A DNA stretch of 64,000 bases. Source: Pseudovibrio exalbescens DSM 16456. GTDB lineage: Bacteria > Pseudomonadota > Alphaproteobacteria > Rhizobiales > Stappiaceae. The notes under the pieces were generated by a model. That model saw only the letters and a list, made by a program, of their open reading frames with translations, had not been told where the DNA came from and did no database searches. Below, piece by piece: positions 1 to 8,576 of the stretch (positions are counted from its first letter, which is position 1; each line of letters opens with the position of its first letter). The stretch lies in NCBI RefSeq assembly GCF_000422785.1, contig NZ_AUGS01000009.1, forward strand, positions 62,001 through 126,000, written 5' to 3'. Made by a program: the position numbers and the translations under genes.

Positions 1-339
1 AGCGCAGCCGGGGTGGTCCGTCAACAACTTGTGACCGTTGTAGTGAAAGTCACCAATCAGCGGCACATTGATGCCGATGCGCTCGAGGCGTTCCTTGATG
101 CGCGGCACGGCAGCGGCGGCTTCATCACGGTCCACAGTAATGCGCACGAGTTCCGATCCGGCGCGGGCAAGGGCAGCAACCTGCGCCACCGTTGAATCTG
201 CGTCCGCCGTATCCGTATTGGTCATGGATTGGACAACGATTGGCGCGTCCCCCCCAACCGTTACGCCGCCGACGTTGACCCCGACGGATTTGCGTCTTGG
301 AAATGGTTTGGAAAAGTAATCCCCGGCAGACTTGGTCAT
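1..339 (-). CDS. ispG: IspG, 4-hydroxy-3-methylbut-2-enyl diphosphate synthase, N-terminal part
   Basis: Only the first 113 codons lie in the window; the gene runs off its left edge. The protein begins [19 protein letters not shown] and continues with [20 protein letters not shown], then [19 protein letters not shown] and [14 protein letters not shown]. These are the signature N-terminal TIM-barrel segments of IspG (GcpE), the [4Fe-4S] enzyme that makes HMBPP in the non-mevalonate isoprenoid pathway. The catalytic C-terminal Cys motif is outside the window. The start is the ATG at 339-337, which matches the usual family N terminus. Confidence 0.93.
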   Translation of the reverse strand, partial: MTKSAGDYFSKPFPRRKSVGVNVGGVTVGGDAPIVVQSMTNTDTADADSTVAQVAALARAGSELVRITVDRDEAAAAVPRIKERLERIGINVPLIGDFHYNGHKLLTDHPGCA

Positions 340-446
340 GTTCGGTCCATTGGCAGTGCAATTTGTTAACACAGGGAGTGCCGTATCAGCACGGACCTGT
401 CAATAGATCCGGCGGATCTCTCCCTGAGAGCTACTCGGGATACTAC

Positions 447-1475
447 TTAATACCTTTTGCGCTTCAACCAATCCCTCACACCCAAATATCGCTTGAAAAC
501 GGAGGCGACCGTCCGATAAAGCCACTGAGGCTCGCGTGCGCGAAGAGCCACAACCTTCCGTCGTCGCAGGATCTCACGATATCGGTGTTTGTTGTCCAAC
601 ACCGTGCGAGCGCGATCTACCCACGCAGCCAGCTCCGCCTCTATAGCCATCTGAACGTCCGGTCGGGTGTTGCCGCTCAAGCCAGACAGACCGGTTAAAC
701 GCCCCTTGGAAAAGCCGTTATCCCCATGAACGCGATAGTAGCCCAAGGGCTGCTGTATCCAGAGCGTGCCCCCCAACATGTGCGCTGCCTGAACCAGAAA
801 GGCATCAGCGCAGATGGGTATGCTTTCAGGATGATCCGGTACACACGCCTCTACCGCCGCCCGCCTGAACACCATGCCAGATGTTGCAGACCATATCCAA
901 CCGGGTTCCACATCAACAATCAACTGCCCGTCCAAATCGAACGGGTAGTCGAAGCGTTCCAACAAACTCCCGCGATTGAAAAGAACAGCAACGTCCAGAG
1001 TGCGTGCGGCAATCCGGCGAACATTACGGGCGGACCGAAACGCGCCCTGAACCTGTTTGTTCCCATCGGTTATGAACATGTTGGAAGACGTAACTGCAAC
1101 CGGCTGCACGATGTTCAGATGCATCGCCACATGGCACAAAAGATAATCTTCCCGCCAGAAATCATCAGCATCCATGAAGGCGACAAAGTCACCGTCATCA
1201 GTTTGCGCCAGACCGTGCAACATGGCCGCCATCTGTCCGCTGTTTTCTGATGTTTGTGTGAAACTGAAGCGCTCATCATCCAGAGCTTCGAGCAATTGGA
1301 CGATGGTCTCTGCCGATCCATCGGCAGAATTGTCATCAACCACGACACATTTGAAATACGGATAGCTCTGATTTTTGATTGAGTGAAGCGCGTCTGCGAT
1401 GAAATCGCTCTGGCGATAATTTCCCAGCACCACAAGCACGGTTGGCAGTACCGGCTGCGCGAAGTCCGAATCCAT
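447..1475 (-). CDS. Family 2 glycosyltransferase
   Basis: This 342-residue protein has a GT-A nucleotide-sugar binding fold. It shows the N-terminal strand LPTVLVVLGNYRQ, a VVVDDNSADGS segment around residues 44-54, and the metal-binding MDADDFW motif with DADD at 101-104. No membrane anchor is evident, so it should be cytosolic or peripheral. It starts 21 bp after the stop of the UDP-xylose synthase gene, on the same strand, which suggests an operon in which the epimerase supplies a sugar nucleotide and this enzyme transfers a sugar to a glycan. Donor and acceptor cannot be read from sequence. Confidence 0.85.
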   Translation of the reverse strand: MDSDFAQPVLPTVLVVLGNYRQSDFIADALHSIKNQSYPYFKCVVVDDNSADGSAETIVQLLEALDDERFSFTQTSENSGQMAAMLHGLAQTDDGDFVAFMDADDFWREDYLLCHVAMHLNIVQPVAVTSSNMFITDGNKQVQGAFRSARNVRRIAARTLDVAVLFNRGSLLERFDYPFDLDGQLIVDVEPGWIWSATSGMVFRRAAVEACVPDHPESIPICADAFLVQAAHMLGGTLWIQQPLGYYRVHGDNGFSKGRLTGLSGLSGNTRPDVQMAIEAELAAWVDRARTVLDNKHRYREILRRRKVVALRAREPQWLYRTVASVFKRYLGVRDWLKRKRY

Positions 1476-1496
1476 GTCAAGTTTCCGATTGTTGCT

Positions 1497-2519
1497 TTAG
1501 CCTTGCGTAGCTAATGCCATTTCGGCGCGCAAACGTCCATCAAAGTACTGGACAGTTTTCGCGAGGCCTTGTTGCAGGGACACCTCGGGCTGCCACCCCA
1601 AAAGGGCACGTGCGCGGGAAATATCCGGTCGCCGACGTTGTGGATCGTCTTGCGGTAACGGCTCATGCAGCAAACGCCCCCGCGATGGCACAAGCTCGAG
1701 AACAAGCTCCGCCAACTCCAACATCGTGAATTCCGCAGGATTTCCAAGATTTACGGGCCCGTTCGGCGCGTCTGCAACCTGCATCAACGCACGCAGGCCA
1801 GCAATCATGTCATCGACGAAGCAAAAGGAACGCGTCTGCAAGCCGTTGCCGTAAACGGTCAAATCCTGTCCACGCAACGCCTGCACGATGAAATTTGACA
1901 CAACCCGACCATCATTGGGATCCATGTGAGGGCCATATGTATTGAAAATGCGCGCAATACGCACATCGACGCCGAACTGCCGCGCATACTCCACACACAA
2001 TGCTTCGGCAACCCGCTTTCCCTCATCATAGCAAGCTCTTATGCCGACCGGGTTGACATAACCCCAATAACTCTCGGGCTGCGGATGCACCTGCGGATCT
2101 CCATAGACTTCCGAGGTGGATGCCTGCACGTAGCGTGCGTTTTCACGAACAGCCAGGTCCAGCAAATGCCTGGTGCCGTTAAAGCATGTATTCAACGTGA
2201 AAATGGGATCACGCTGATAATGGGGCGGCGAAGCAGGGCACGCGAGATTATAAACCTCATCCACCTCTCCAAGATCCAACGCAACCACACTTTCTGTAAT
2301 GTCGTGGCTGCGCAAGGTGAAAGCCGGGTGTTGCATCAACTCCTGCAGATTGCCGGGCGCACAACTGTAATAGTTCTCCAGCACCGTCACACGGTACCCA
2401 TCCTGAAGGAGGCGTCGCGTGAGATTGGTGCCAATGAAGCCGCCGCCACCAGCAATCACAACATGCCGCGGCGTGGGTGCAGCACGCCAAACGGGCTTCA
2501 GACGATCTTCTTTTTCCAT
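1497..2519 (-). CDS. UDP-glucuronate decarboxylase (UDP-xylose synthase-like), extended SDR
   Basis: This 340-residue extended short-chain dehydrogenase has the NAD-binding GGGGFIG motif at residues 24-30. YNLACPASP follows near residue 90, and the catalytic Y164-x3-K168 sits in CYDEGKR. The ACPASP segment and the later RIFNTYGPHM and GNGLQTRSFCFVDD blocks are typical of UDP-glucuronate decarboxylases (UXS), which convert UDP-glucuronate to UDP-xylose in the cytosol. A related dTDP-glucose-4,6-dehydratase-like role is less likely. It is the first gene of a two-gene unit with the downstream glycosyltransferase. The ATG start has a GGGGC element about 8 nt upstream. Confidence 0.88.
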   Translation of the reverse strand: MEKEDRLKPVWRAAPTPRHVVIAGGGGFIGTNLTRRLLQDGYRVTVLENYYSCAPGNLQELMQHPAFTLRSHDITESVVALDLGEVDEVYNLACPASPPHYQRDPIFTLNTCFNGTRHLLDLAVRENARYVQASTSEVYGDPQVHPQPESYWGYVNPVGIRACYDEGKRVAEALCVEYARQFGVDVRIARIFNTYGPHMDPNDGRVVSNFIVQALRGQDLTVYGNGLQTRSFCFVDDMIAGLRALMQVADAPNGPVNLGNPAEFTMLELAELVLELVPSRGRLLHEPLPQDDPQRRRPDISRARALLGWQPEVSLQQGLAKTVQYFDGRLRAEMALATQG

Positions 2520-2659
2520 AGAGCCCCGGTTCAGGATGATTCGATTAAATTGCGTCTTAACAGATAATCATACCCATAATCGACTGTTTATTGGCCTCAT
2601 CAAATATTGCCCCCGACGTTATGTGCATTGCAGCACCCGCCTTGATCCTTACAAATTGT

Positions 2660-2697
2660 ATACGTGTAAATGCTTGCATGATCGCACGCACACGTAT
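2660..2697. promoter_or_regulatory. Perfect 8-bp inverted repeat in front of bdhA
   Basis: ATACGTGT (2660-2667) and ACACGTAT (2690-2697) form a perfect inverted repeat with a 22-nt spacer. It ends directly before the GGGAGG ribosome binding site (2698-2703) of bdhA. It could be an operator or a leader hairpin; no U tract follows, so it is not a terminator. The binding protein is unknown. Confidence 0.4.
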
Positions 2698-2711
2698 GGG
2701 AGGGTAACAAC

Positions 2712-3497
2712 GTGACGTTAGCTGGAAAAACCGCGGTAATTACAGGATCGACATCCGGTATCGGACTGGCCTATGCGAAAGCACTGGCCGCAGAAGGTGC
2801 CAACATTGTCATCAATGGCTTTGGTGCCGCCGACGCAATCGAGGCTGAACGCGCTGGAATCGAAAGCACGTATGATGTGAAATGCATCTATCATGGTGCC
2901 GACATGACCAAGCCGGCGGAGATTGCTGACATGATTGGCACTGCCGTCACCAGTTTCGGGTCAGTGGATGTGCTCATCAACAATGCAGGCATTCAACACG
3001 TGGAGGCCATTGAAAACTTCCCGATTGAAAAATGGGATGCCATCATCGCAATCAATCTGTCCTCGGCATTTCACAGCATCCGCGCGGCCCTGCCCCACAT
3101 GAAAAGAACCGGATGGGGACGCATCATCAATACCGCGTCCGCCCATGCATTGGTCGCCTCCCCGTTCAAGGTCGCCTATGTCGCCGCAAAGCATGGAATT
3201 GCCGGTTTGACAAAAACCGTTGCACTGGAAACGGCGGAAGACAAGATCACCGTCAATGCCATTTGCCCCGGATATGTCTGGACACCCCTGGTGGAAAAGC
3301 AGATCCCGGACACCATGCAAGCCCGCAACATGACCGAGGAACAGGTCAAGAAGGACGTGCTACTGGCAGCCCAGCCTACCAAGGAGTTTGTCACGGTCGA
3401 TCAGGTCGCCGCAATCGCCGTCTTCCTGTGCTCTGATGCCGCCGCATCCATCACCGGATCGCTATTGCCCGTTGATGGTGGCTGGACTGCACAGTAA
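2712..3497 (+). CDS. bdhA: D-3-hydroxybutyrate dehydrogenase (SDR)
   Basis: This 261-residue classical SDR has TGSTSGIG at 11-18, NNAG near 90-93, Ser143 and the Y156-x3-K160 pair. Segments HALVASPFKVAYVAAKHG and CPGYVWTPLVEKQIPD are typical of bacterial 3-hydroxybutyrate dehydrogenases, which oxidise D-3-hydroxybutyrate to acetoacetate during polyhydroxybutyrate turnover. The start is a GTG at 2712 with an excellent GGGAGG ribosome binding site 8 nt upstream. A patatin gene follows after 32 bp on the same strand, a pairing often seen in alphaproteobacteria, so the two are probably cotranscribed. The upstream inverted repeat may control it. Confidence 0.93.
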   Translation: MTLAGKTAVITGSTSGIGLAYAKALAAEGANIVINGFGAADAIEAERAGIESTYDVKCIYHGADMTKPAEIADMIGTAVTSFGSVDVLINNAGIQHVEAIENFPIEKWDAIIAINLSSAFHSIRAALPHMKRTGWGRIINTASAHALVASPFKVAYVAAKHGIAGLTKTVALETAEDKITVNAICPGYVWTPLVEKQIPDTMQARNMTEEQVKKDVLLAAQPTKEFVTVDQVAAIAVFLCSDAAASITGSLLPVDGGWTAQ

Positions 3498-3529
3498 TCC
3501 CCCCACCAACGGGAAAAGGAGCCAATCCC

Positions 3530-4552
3530 ATGGCCAGCCGGAAGCGGAAACAGATCAGTCTGGCATTACAGGGAGGCGGTGCCCACGGAGCCTTCACCTG
3601 GGGTGTTCTGGATTGGCTTCTTGAAAACGAGGATCTTGAGATCGAAGCCATCTCTGGCACCAGCGCTGGCGCAATCAATGCCGTAGCGCTGGCAGATGGT
3701 CTAACAAAGGCTGGCGAAGAAGGCGGACGTCATGCCTTGCGCCAGTTCTGGCAGTCGGTCAGCGAAGCGGGCCAATACAGCCCGTTCCAGCGCAGTCCAA
3801 TTGATGTTTTCTTTGGCAACTGGAGTCTGGACAACTCGCCTAATTATCTGGCTTGGGACCTCGTCTCCCGTGTTGCGTCTCCCTATCAACTCAACCCCTT
3901 GAACTATAACCCCCTCAAGGAGCTTCTGGACAAGCAGATCGACTTCGAGCGCGTGCGCAACTGCGATCAACTGAAGGTCTTCGTTGCCGCCACAAACGTG
4001 AAGACGGGGAAGATCAAGGTTTTTTCCGACGGAGAACTGACAGCTGACGCCGTTCTGGCCTCTACCTGTCTGCCCAACGTCTATCAGGCCGTTGAAATCG
4101 ACGGAGAGTACTATTGGGACGGCGGCTTCATGGGCAACCCTCCTCTGTTTCCTCTATTCGATGTCCGGCCGGTCACAGATGTCCTTCTGATTCAGGTCAA
4201 CCCCGTTGTGCGCGAAGAGATTCCAAAAACCGCTCAGGAAATCGCGGAGCGCATGAATGAAATAACATTCAACTCTACGCTGCTGCGCGAACTGCGCGCC
4301 ATCGAGTTTGTGTCCCGGTTGCTGGAACAGGGAAAGCTTGATTCGAATCACTACACCCGTGTGCTCATGCATCGCATCGAAGCAACCCAGGATCTGGTCC
4401 CATTCGGATCGTCTTCCAAGCTCAATCCACAGTGGGAATTTGTGGAGTTGCTGTTTGAAATAGGCCGAGAGGCGGCCGAAAAATGGTGCGAAAGCAACTA
4501 CGCTCATCTGGGAGAACGCAGCACCTTGGACCTGAAGAAGGAATTTTCTTAA
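3530..4552 (+). CDS. Patatin-like phospholipase with C-terminal DUF3734-type region
   Basis: This 340-residue serine acyl hydrolase has the oxyanion motif GGGAHGAF at 15-22 and the nucleophile elbow GTSAG at 43-47 (Ser45). The dyad aspartate lies in the YYWDGGFMGNP segment near residue 200. The C-terminal stretch with VNPVVREEIPKTAQEIAER and LLRELRAIEFVSRLLEQG matches the DUF3734 region found in proteobacterial patatins. No signal peptide is visible, so it should act in the cytoplasm. Its place behind bdhA suggests a role with polyhydroxybutyrate granules or acyl-lipid release, but the substrate is not proven by sequence. Confidence 0.88.
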   Translation: MASRKRKQISLALQGGGAHGAFTWGVLDWLLENEDLEIEAISGTSAGAINAVALADGLTKAGEEGGRHALRQFWQSVSEAGQYSPFQRSPIDVFFGNWSLDNSPNYLAWDLVSRVASPYQLNPLNYNPLKELLDKQIDFERVRNCDQLKVFVAATNVKTGKIKVFSDGELTADAVLASTCLPNVYQAVEIDGEYYWDGGFMGNPPLFPLFDVRPVTDVLLIQVNPVVREEIPKTAQEIAERMNEITFNSTLLRELRAIEFVSRLLEQGKLDSNHYTRVLMHRIEATQDLVPFGSSSKLNPQWEFVELLFEIGREAAEKWCESNYAHLGERSTLDLKKEFS

Positions 4553-5099
4553 GGGTTGCTTAACCCCCTTTTGCAAGGTGCAAGGCAGCATTTCTTAACA
4601 CCCGCCTAACTCACGGCGGATCTTGTGGTCACGCCGATTGCCGGGGCTATATGTGCTCCTCACAGATTTCCAGTACCAAACCTTCGTTCCAACTCAGGAA
4701 AATGAAAACCTCTACGCAGTACCGTATCTCCTCGCTTCACCGTTGTCGGGCTACCTGATGGCACCGTTTGGGGAAACTTTGCCAATCCCCAAATGATGCG
4801 CTTTGCCAACCATTTGGAAACACTTTTTGAGTATCAAGGTGATGCTGATCTTAGGTATTGCGTAATCAGCACTTAGGTGGAAGTCACAAGCACTCGCGAC
4901 CCAGTTTGTGACTTCCACCTGAAGCCCTCCTGTTTGAAAACTTCCTCCCCATTCCAGATGTTGGCCCGAGTAATCGATTGCTGCAATAAACAGCGTTGTC
5001 CAGAGCCCTACCGGTCACCCTTTCAATTGCCATGCAAGGGGTCAGACATGTACTCTAAAAGCTCATTGGGGTGCGCCCCACAGCGATAAAGGCGATGCC
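4553..5099. other. 547-bp gap without a convincing gene
   Basis: I find no protein gene with a plausible start here. The patatin stop is followed by a weak hairpin (GGGTT-4-AACCC, then CCTTTT, 4553-4572) that might be a poor terminator. Two consecutive hairpins lie at 4843-4871 and 4875-4920 and are listed separately. The last 60 bp probably hold the promoter and leader of the pentapeptide-repeat gene. Confidence 0.5.
4843..4920. repeat. Two adjacent hairpins, one a perfect 15-bp inverted repeat
   Basis: The first hairpin pairs TGCTGAT (4843-4849) with ATCAGCA (4865-4871). Three bases later AGGTGGAAGTCACAA (4875-4889) pairs perfectly with TTGTGACTTCCACCT (4906-4920) over a 16-nt loop. No T tract follows, so this is not a normal terminator. 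It could be a structured RNA, an operator, or the remnant of a small repeat element. No second copy is apparent in the window. Confidence 0.6.
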
Positions 5100-5942
5100 A
5101 TGAAATCTGTTGCCTGTGCCACCTTGTTCTTCTTGTGCGAGCCATCCGCAGCCACGCTTGTGGAAACGCAGATTGAGGCCGTGGACCGGCTGCTTGAAAC
5201 CGGGAAATGCATCGAATGCCAACTCAAACTGGCAGACCTGCGGGGGCTGAATCTCGAGAATGCAGATTTTCAGAGAGCCGTGCTTCGCGACGCTGATATG
5301 AAGAATGTGATTTTGCCAAGCGCAAATTTTGCCGCTGCGGATCTTCGCCGAACCGAGCTGGAGCGCACGGCAATGACCAGTGCGGTATTTCGCGACGCAC
5401 AGATGCGTGGTGTAGACATGGAAAAATCGCTCCTGACAAATGGCGATTTCACCAATGCGGACATGCGGGACGCCGATCTCAATTCCACTACAGCGGACGG
5501 CTCCACATTCCGAAATGCAGATCTGCGTGAGGCCATGTTCATAAGAGCATCGCTGCGCGATACCATCTTCGTTGATGTCATGGCTCGTAAGGTCAAGTTC
5601 CAACGCGCGGACATTACAGGGGCGAATTTTACCGGTGCACGTCTAACGAATTCCGACATGGATCGCGTTCAAGCCACTGGAGCAAACTTCGCCAACGCAG
5701 AAATGCAAAATGTCAGCTTCGCGAGTGCCAACCTCACCCACGTGAACTTTTCCGGGGCAGATTTGAGCGGAGCCTTTTTCCGGCGCAGCCGTCTGGTAGG
5801 CGCAAACTTCACCAATGCGCGCGGCTTGGACAATGCAACATTTCTCGGCGCATGCGGTGATCACACCACGATCATTCCGGAAGGATTTGACATCAAGCCC
5901 TGCTCAGACCTGAACGAGGCAAAGCAGGGCTCACACCAGTGA
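5100..5942 (+). CDS. Exported pentapeptide-repeat protein
   Basis: The 280-residue product has a short hydrophobic N terminus (SVACATLFFLCEPSAATL), likely a signal peptide or lipid-anchor region. A GKCIECQL di-cysteine motif follows, then a long right-handed beta-helix of pentapeptide repeats of the form A(D/N)Lxx. Examples are ADLRGLNLENADFQRAVLRD and GANFTGARLTNSDMDR. Repeats fill about residues 45-250. Such proteins are usually structural or protein-binding; the target is unknown. It ends in a short nonrepeat tail with two cysteines. It converges with the mipA-like gene, 22 bp apart. Confidence 0.85.
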   Translation: MKSVACATLFFLCEPSAATLVETQIEAVDRLLETGKCIECQLKLADLRGLNLENADFQRAVLRDADMKNVILPSANFAAADLRRTELERTAMTSAVFRDAQMRGVDMEKSLLTNGDFTNADMRDADLNSTTADGSTFRNADLREAMFIRASLRDTIFVDVMARKVKFQRADITGANFTGARLTNSDMDRVQATGANFANAEMQNVSFASANLTHVNFSGADLSGAFFRRSRLVGANFTNARGLDNATFLGACGDHTTIIPEGFDIKPCSDLNEAKQGSHQ

Positions 5943-5964
5943 ATTGGATGCAGCAGCGACGAAA

Positions 5965-6753
5965 TCAGTCGAACAGATTGAAATCGTAGCGATAGGTGGC
6001 CCCAATCGCAACAGTGAACTGATCGTCATCAAGGCTGATGGGGCTATCCGCCGCGTCACCAATCAGGCGATCCCAGCCACCCTGCAGATGCAAGGACACG
6101 TCATCGGTCGCAGCAAAGCTTGCGCGAGCAATGGCCCCCACGCTTTTGAAGCCACCATCTGCGCTGTAAGCACCCACAGCCGACCCGGCAGGAGATCCGA
6201 AATAGGTTTCCATGTAATCGGAGTCGGCAAAATCCACACGCGGTCCGATGGCTATTTTCAGACGATCCAGCGGCTGAAACAGAACATCAATACCCGCGCG
6301 CCCGACAATGCCGGTGTGGCCGTTAAAGCCATGGCGCACTTCCGCGAATGCTCGGAACCAGTCATATTGATAGCCACCGCCCAGACCAACTTCCCCCGCC
6401 CACTCGACTTTTTGGGTGCCCGCCAGCTTTGGATCATCGGTAGGCTTGCGCTCACCAACATAGCTGAAAGAAGGGTAGAAAAAGATGCCCTGACTCTCTC
6501 CGTCTTTCACCTGTCCAAAGCCAGGCAGATAGAAACGACTGAACGCAATCAACGGCAATGGATAGACAATATAGTCATCAGATCCATCGTATTTCGGTGT
6601 CACAACACCGGCCAAGCCCACGTCAACGACGAATTGCTTGCGCGCTTCAGTTGGTGTCAGATCACCGACCAGAATGTCATCTGCGGCAAAACCGGGCGCA
6701 ATACCTCCAACAAGCAGAGCGGAGCATACTGCGGCCTTGGCAAAAAGCTTCAT
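5965..6753 (-). CDS. MipA/OmpV family outer-membrane protein
   Basis: The 262-residue protein has a clear signal peptide (MKLFAKAAVCSALLVGGIAP, cleavage likely after GFAA). It then shows alternating aromatic/polar strands with VVTPKYDGSDDY near the mature N terminus and repeated GLGGGYQYDW-type strands, as in MipA/OmpV beta-barrels. The final strand ends YRYDFNLFD, so the usual terminal aromatic is followed by Asp. Family members act in the outer membrane as scaffolds or pores. A purine-rich AGGTGGGATAGGAA ribosome binding site precedes the ATG. It is probably monocistronic. Confidence 0.88.
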   Translation of the reverse strand: MKLFAKAAVCSALLVGGIAPGFAADDILVGDLTPTEARKQFVVDVGLAGVVTPKYDGSDDYIVYPLPLIAFSRFYLPGFGQVKDGESQGIFFYPSFSYVGERKPTDDPKLAGTQKVEWAGEVGLGGGYQYDWFRAFAEVRHGFNGHTGIVGRAGIDVLFQPLDRLKIAIGPRVDFADSDYMETYFGSPAGSAVGAYSADGGFKSVGAIARASFAATDDVSLHLQGGWDRLIGDAADSPISLDDDQFTVAIGATYRYDFNLFD

Positions 6754-7143
6754 TTCCTATCCCACCTAGAAAAATCGTTTGGTCCAATGTATCCGAAAAA
6801 CACCATGCTGATTTGTAAAAAGTATAATGCACGCGCAATTGTTGCGAAATTGCACAAATTTCGTGGATTAACCCACAATTACTCCGGCTAACAAGTGGCA
6901 TTGAAGGTCATCATGCAGCATATCGGCGCCAGATACACAACGGCGGGCTTTGAAGAAGCCCTGCCTAGCTGGCTCTGATTCTCCAGAGGGTCGAGAAATC
7001 AGGTTGGTCAAGTCATTCACCAAAGTCCACACATGCACGTAGAATATCTATAGCATTCCTTTAGGTGAGCGCTTATTTAAACAGAACCGCAGAAGGGGCG
7101 CAGATCCCTCTGTACATCACTCAAGCAAGACATCGAGCGCAGC
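6754..7143. other. 390-bp divergent intergenic region
   Basis: This region separates the mipA-like gene from sdaA and should hold both promoters. An inverted repeat CGAAATT (6845-6851) / AATTTCG (6857-6863) with a 5-nt spacer sits about 95 bp upstream of mipA and could be an operator. I see no gene, riboswitch or tRNA in it. Confidence 0.45.
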
Positions 7144-8559
7144 ATGTTTTTGAGCATATTTGAAATCTTCAAGGTTGGCGTCGGCCCTTCCTCCTCTCAC
7201 ACCATGGGCCCCATGTCTGCCGCCGCCCGTTTTCTGGAGGCGCTGCGCGATGGCTCGCGCAAATGGCCCGGCGCTGGCGCACCAGCACGAGTGCGCTGTA
7301 CGTTGCATGGGTCCTTGGCATGGACAGGCAAAGGCCACGCCACAGACCGCGCCGTGGTACTGGGCTTGGGCGGCTGCACACCTGATACGCTCGACCCGGC
7401 CGAAACCGATCGTATTGAAAACAAGATCAGTGAAACCCGGCAGATCACACCCGTTGGCCTCCCGGCTCTGGCGTTCGATCCGGCACAAGACATTGTATTC
7501 GATTTCGACACCAATTTGCCCGGTCATGCCAATGGCATGGCACTGGAAGCATATGATGCCAACGGCACCCTGCATTTTCGCGAAGTCTATTATTCGATCG
7601 GCGGCGGTTTTGTTCTGACCGAAGAAGAACTGGAAGCCATGAAAAGCGGCAAGGCGCCGCTGGCGCCGGGTAACGACAACAAGCCCGAACCGCCCTATCC
7701 GTTTGGCTCTGCCCAAGAAATGCTGAAGATGGGTCGGGACTCCGGCAAGACAATTGCCGAAATGAAACTGGCCAACGAACTGACCTGCAAGCCGGCAGAA
7801 GAGATCGAAAAGCAAATCTGGCGTATTTGGTCGGTAATGAATGCCTGCATTGAACGCGGCCTGGACACCACCGGCATACTTCCAGGTGGGTTGAAGGTGA
7901 AGCGACGCGCAGCAGCCATTTACACAAAGCTGCAGGAAGAGCGCGGCCTGAACACAAGCATGCCCCACGTGGCCAATGACTGGCTCTCCGTTTACGCCAT
8001 GGCGGTAAATGAGGAAAACGCTGCGGGTGGCCAAGTGGTAACGGCACCTACGAACGGCGCAGCGGGAGTGATTCCGGCAACCATCAAGTATTACCGAGAC
8101 CACTGCCCCGGCAGCACGGACGATGGCATACGCACATTCTTGCTCACAGCGGCAGCGGTTGGTGGCTTGATCAAGCACAACGCCTCAATCTCTGGCGCAG
8201 AAGTCGGGTGTCAGGGCGAAGTGGGCTCCGCAGCTGCCATGGCCGCTGCGGGTTTGTGCGCTGCTTTGGGCGGCACCAATGAGCAAATAGAAAACGCTGC
8301 CGAGATTGCGCTTGAGCACCACCTTGGCATGACATGCGACCCCGCCAAGGGATTGGTGCAGGTTCCTTGCATTGAGCGCAACGGGTTGGGCGCGATCAAG
8401 GCAGTTTCCGCAGCCTCTTTGGCCCTTCATGGCGACGGTTCTCACTTCATGCCGCTCGACAACTGTATTGAAGCCATGCGCCAAACGGGCGAAGAAATGA
8501 ATGACAAATACAAGGAAACCAGTTTGGGCGGTCTGGCGGTAAACCTGCCAGAGTGCTGA
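7144..8559 (+). CDS. sdaA: L-serine ammonia-lyase, [4Fe-4S] type
   Basis: The 471-residue single-chain enzyme deaminates L-serine to pyruvate and ammonia. The N-terminal domain opens [20 protein letters not shown], with the diagnostic GPSSSHT. Cluster cysteines C356 ([11 protein letters not shown]), C398 (MTCDPAKG) and C409 (VPCIERN) have the CX41CX10C spacing of E. coli SdaA. The last residue is Cys471 (NLPEC); in characterised relatives the C-terminal cysteine folds back to ligate the unique iron, a tail-in-mouth arrangement. The length is normal for the fused alpha/beta type. The ribosome binding site is weak. Confidence 0.96.
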   Translation: MFLSIFEIFKVGVGPSSSHTMGPMSAAARFLEALRDGSRKWPGAGAPARVRCTLHGSLAWTGKGHATDRAVVLGLGGCTPDTLDPAETDRIENKISETRQITPVGLPALAFDPAQDIVFDFDTNLPGHANGMALEAYDANGTLHFREVYYSIGGGFVLTEEELEAMKSGKAPLAPGNDNKPEPPYPFGSAQEMLKMGRDSGKTIAEMKLANELTCKPAEEIEKQIWRIWSVMNACIERGLDTTGILPGGLKVKRRAAAIYTKLQEERGLNTSMPHVANDWLSVYAMAVNEENAAGGQVVTAPTNGAAGVIPATIKYYRDHCPGSTDDGIRTFLLTAAAVGGLIKHNASISGAEVGCQGEVGSAAAMAAAGLCAALGGTNEQIENAAEIALEHHLGMTCDPAKGLVQVPCIERNGLGAIKAVSAASLALHGDGSHFMPLDNCIEAMRQTGEEMNDKYKETSLGGLAVNLPEC

Positions 8560-8576
8560 TACCGTGTGCGGGGGCT

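Noticed and set aside
5055-5864. Repetitive frames antisense to the pentapeptide-repeat gene
   Set aside because: Their repeats only mirror the 15-bp period of the real gene on the plus strand.
5944-6891. 315-residue plus-strand frame opposite the mipA-like gene
   Set aside because: The minus-strand gene has a signal peptide and family motifs; the plus frame has neither.
7117-8178. 353-residue open frame antisense to sdaA
   Set aside because: It is opposite a definite sdaA and has Cys/His-rich composition typical of antisense shadows.
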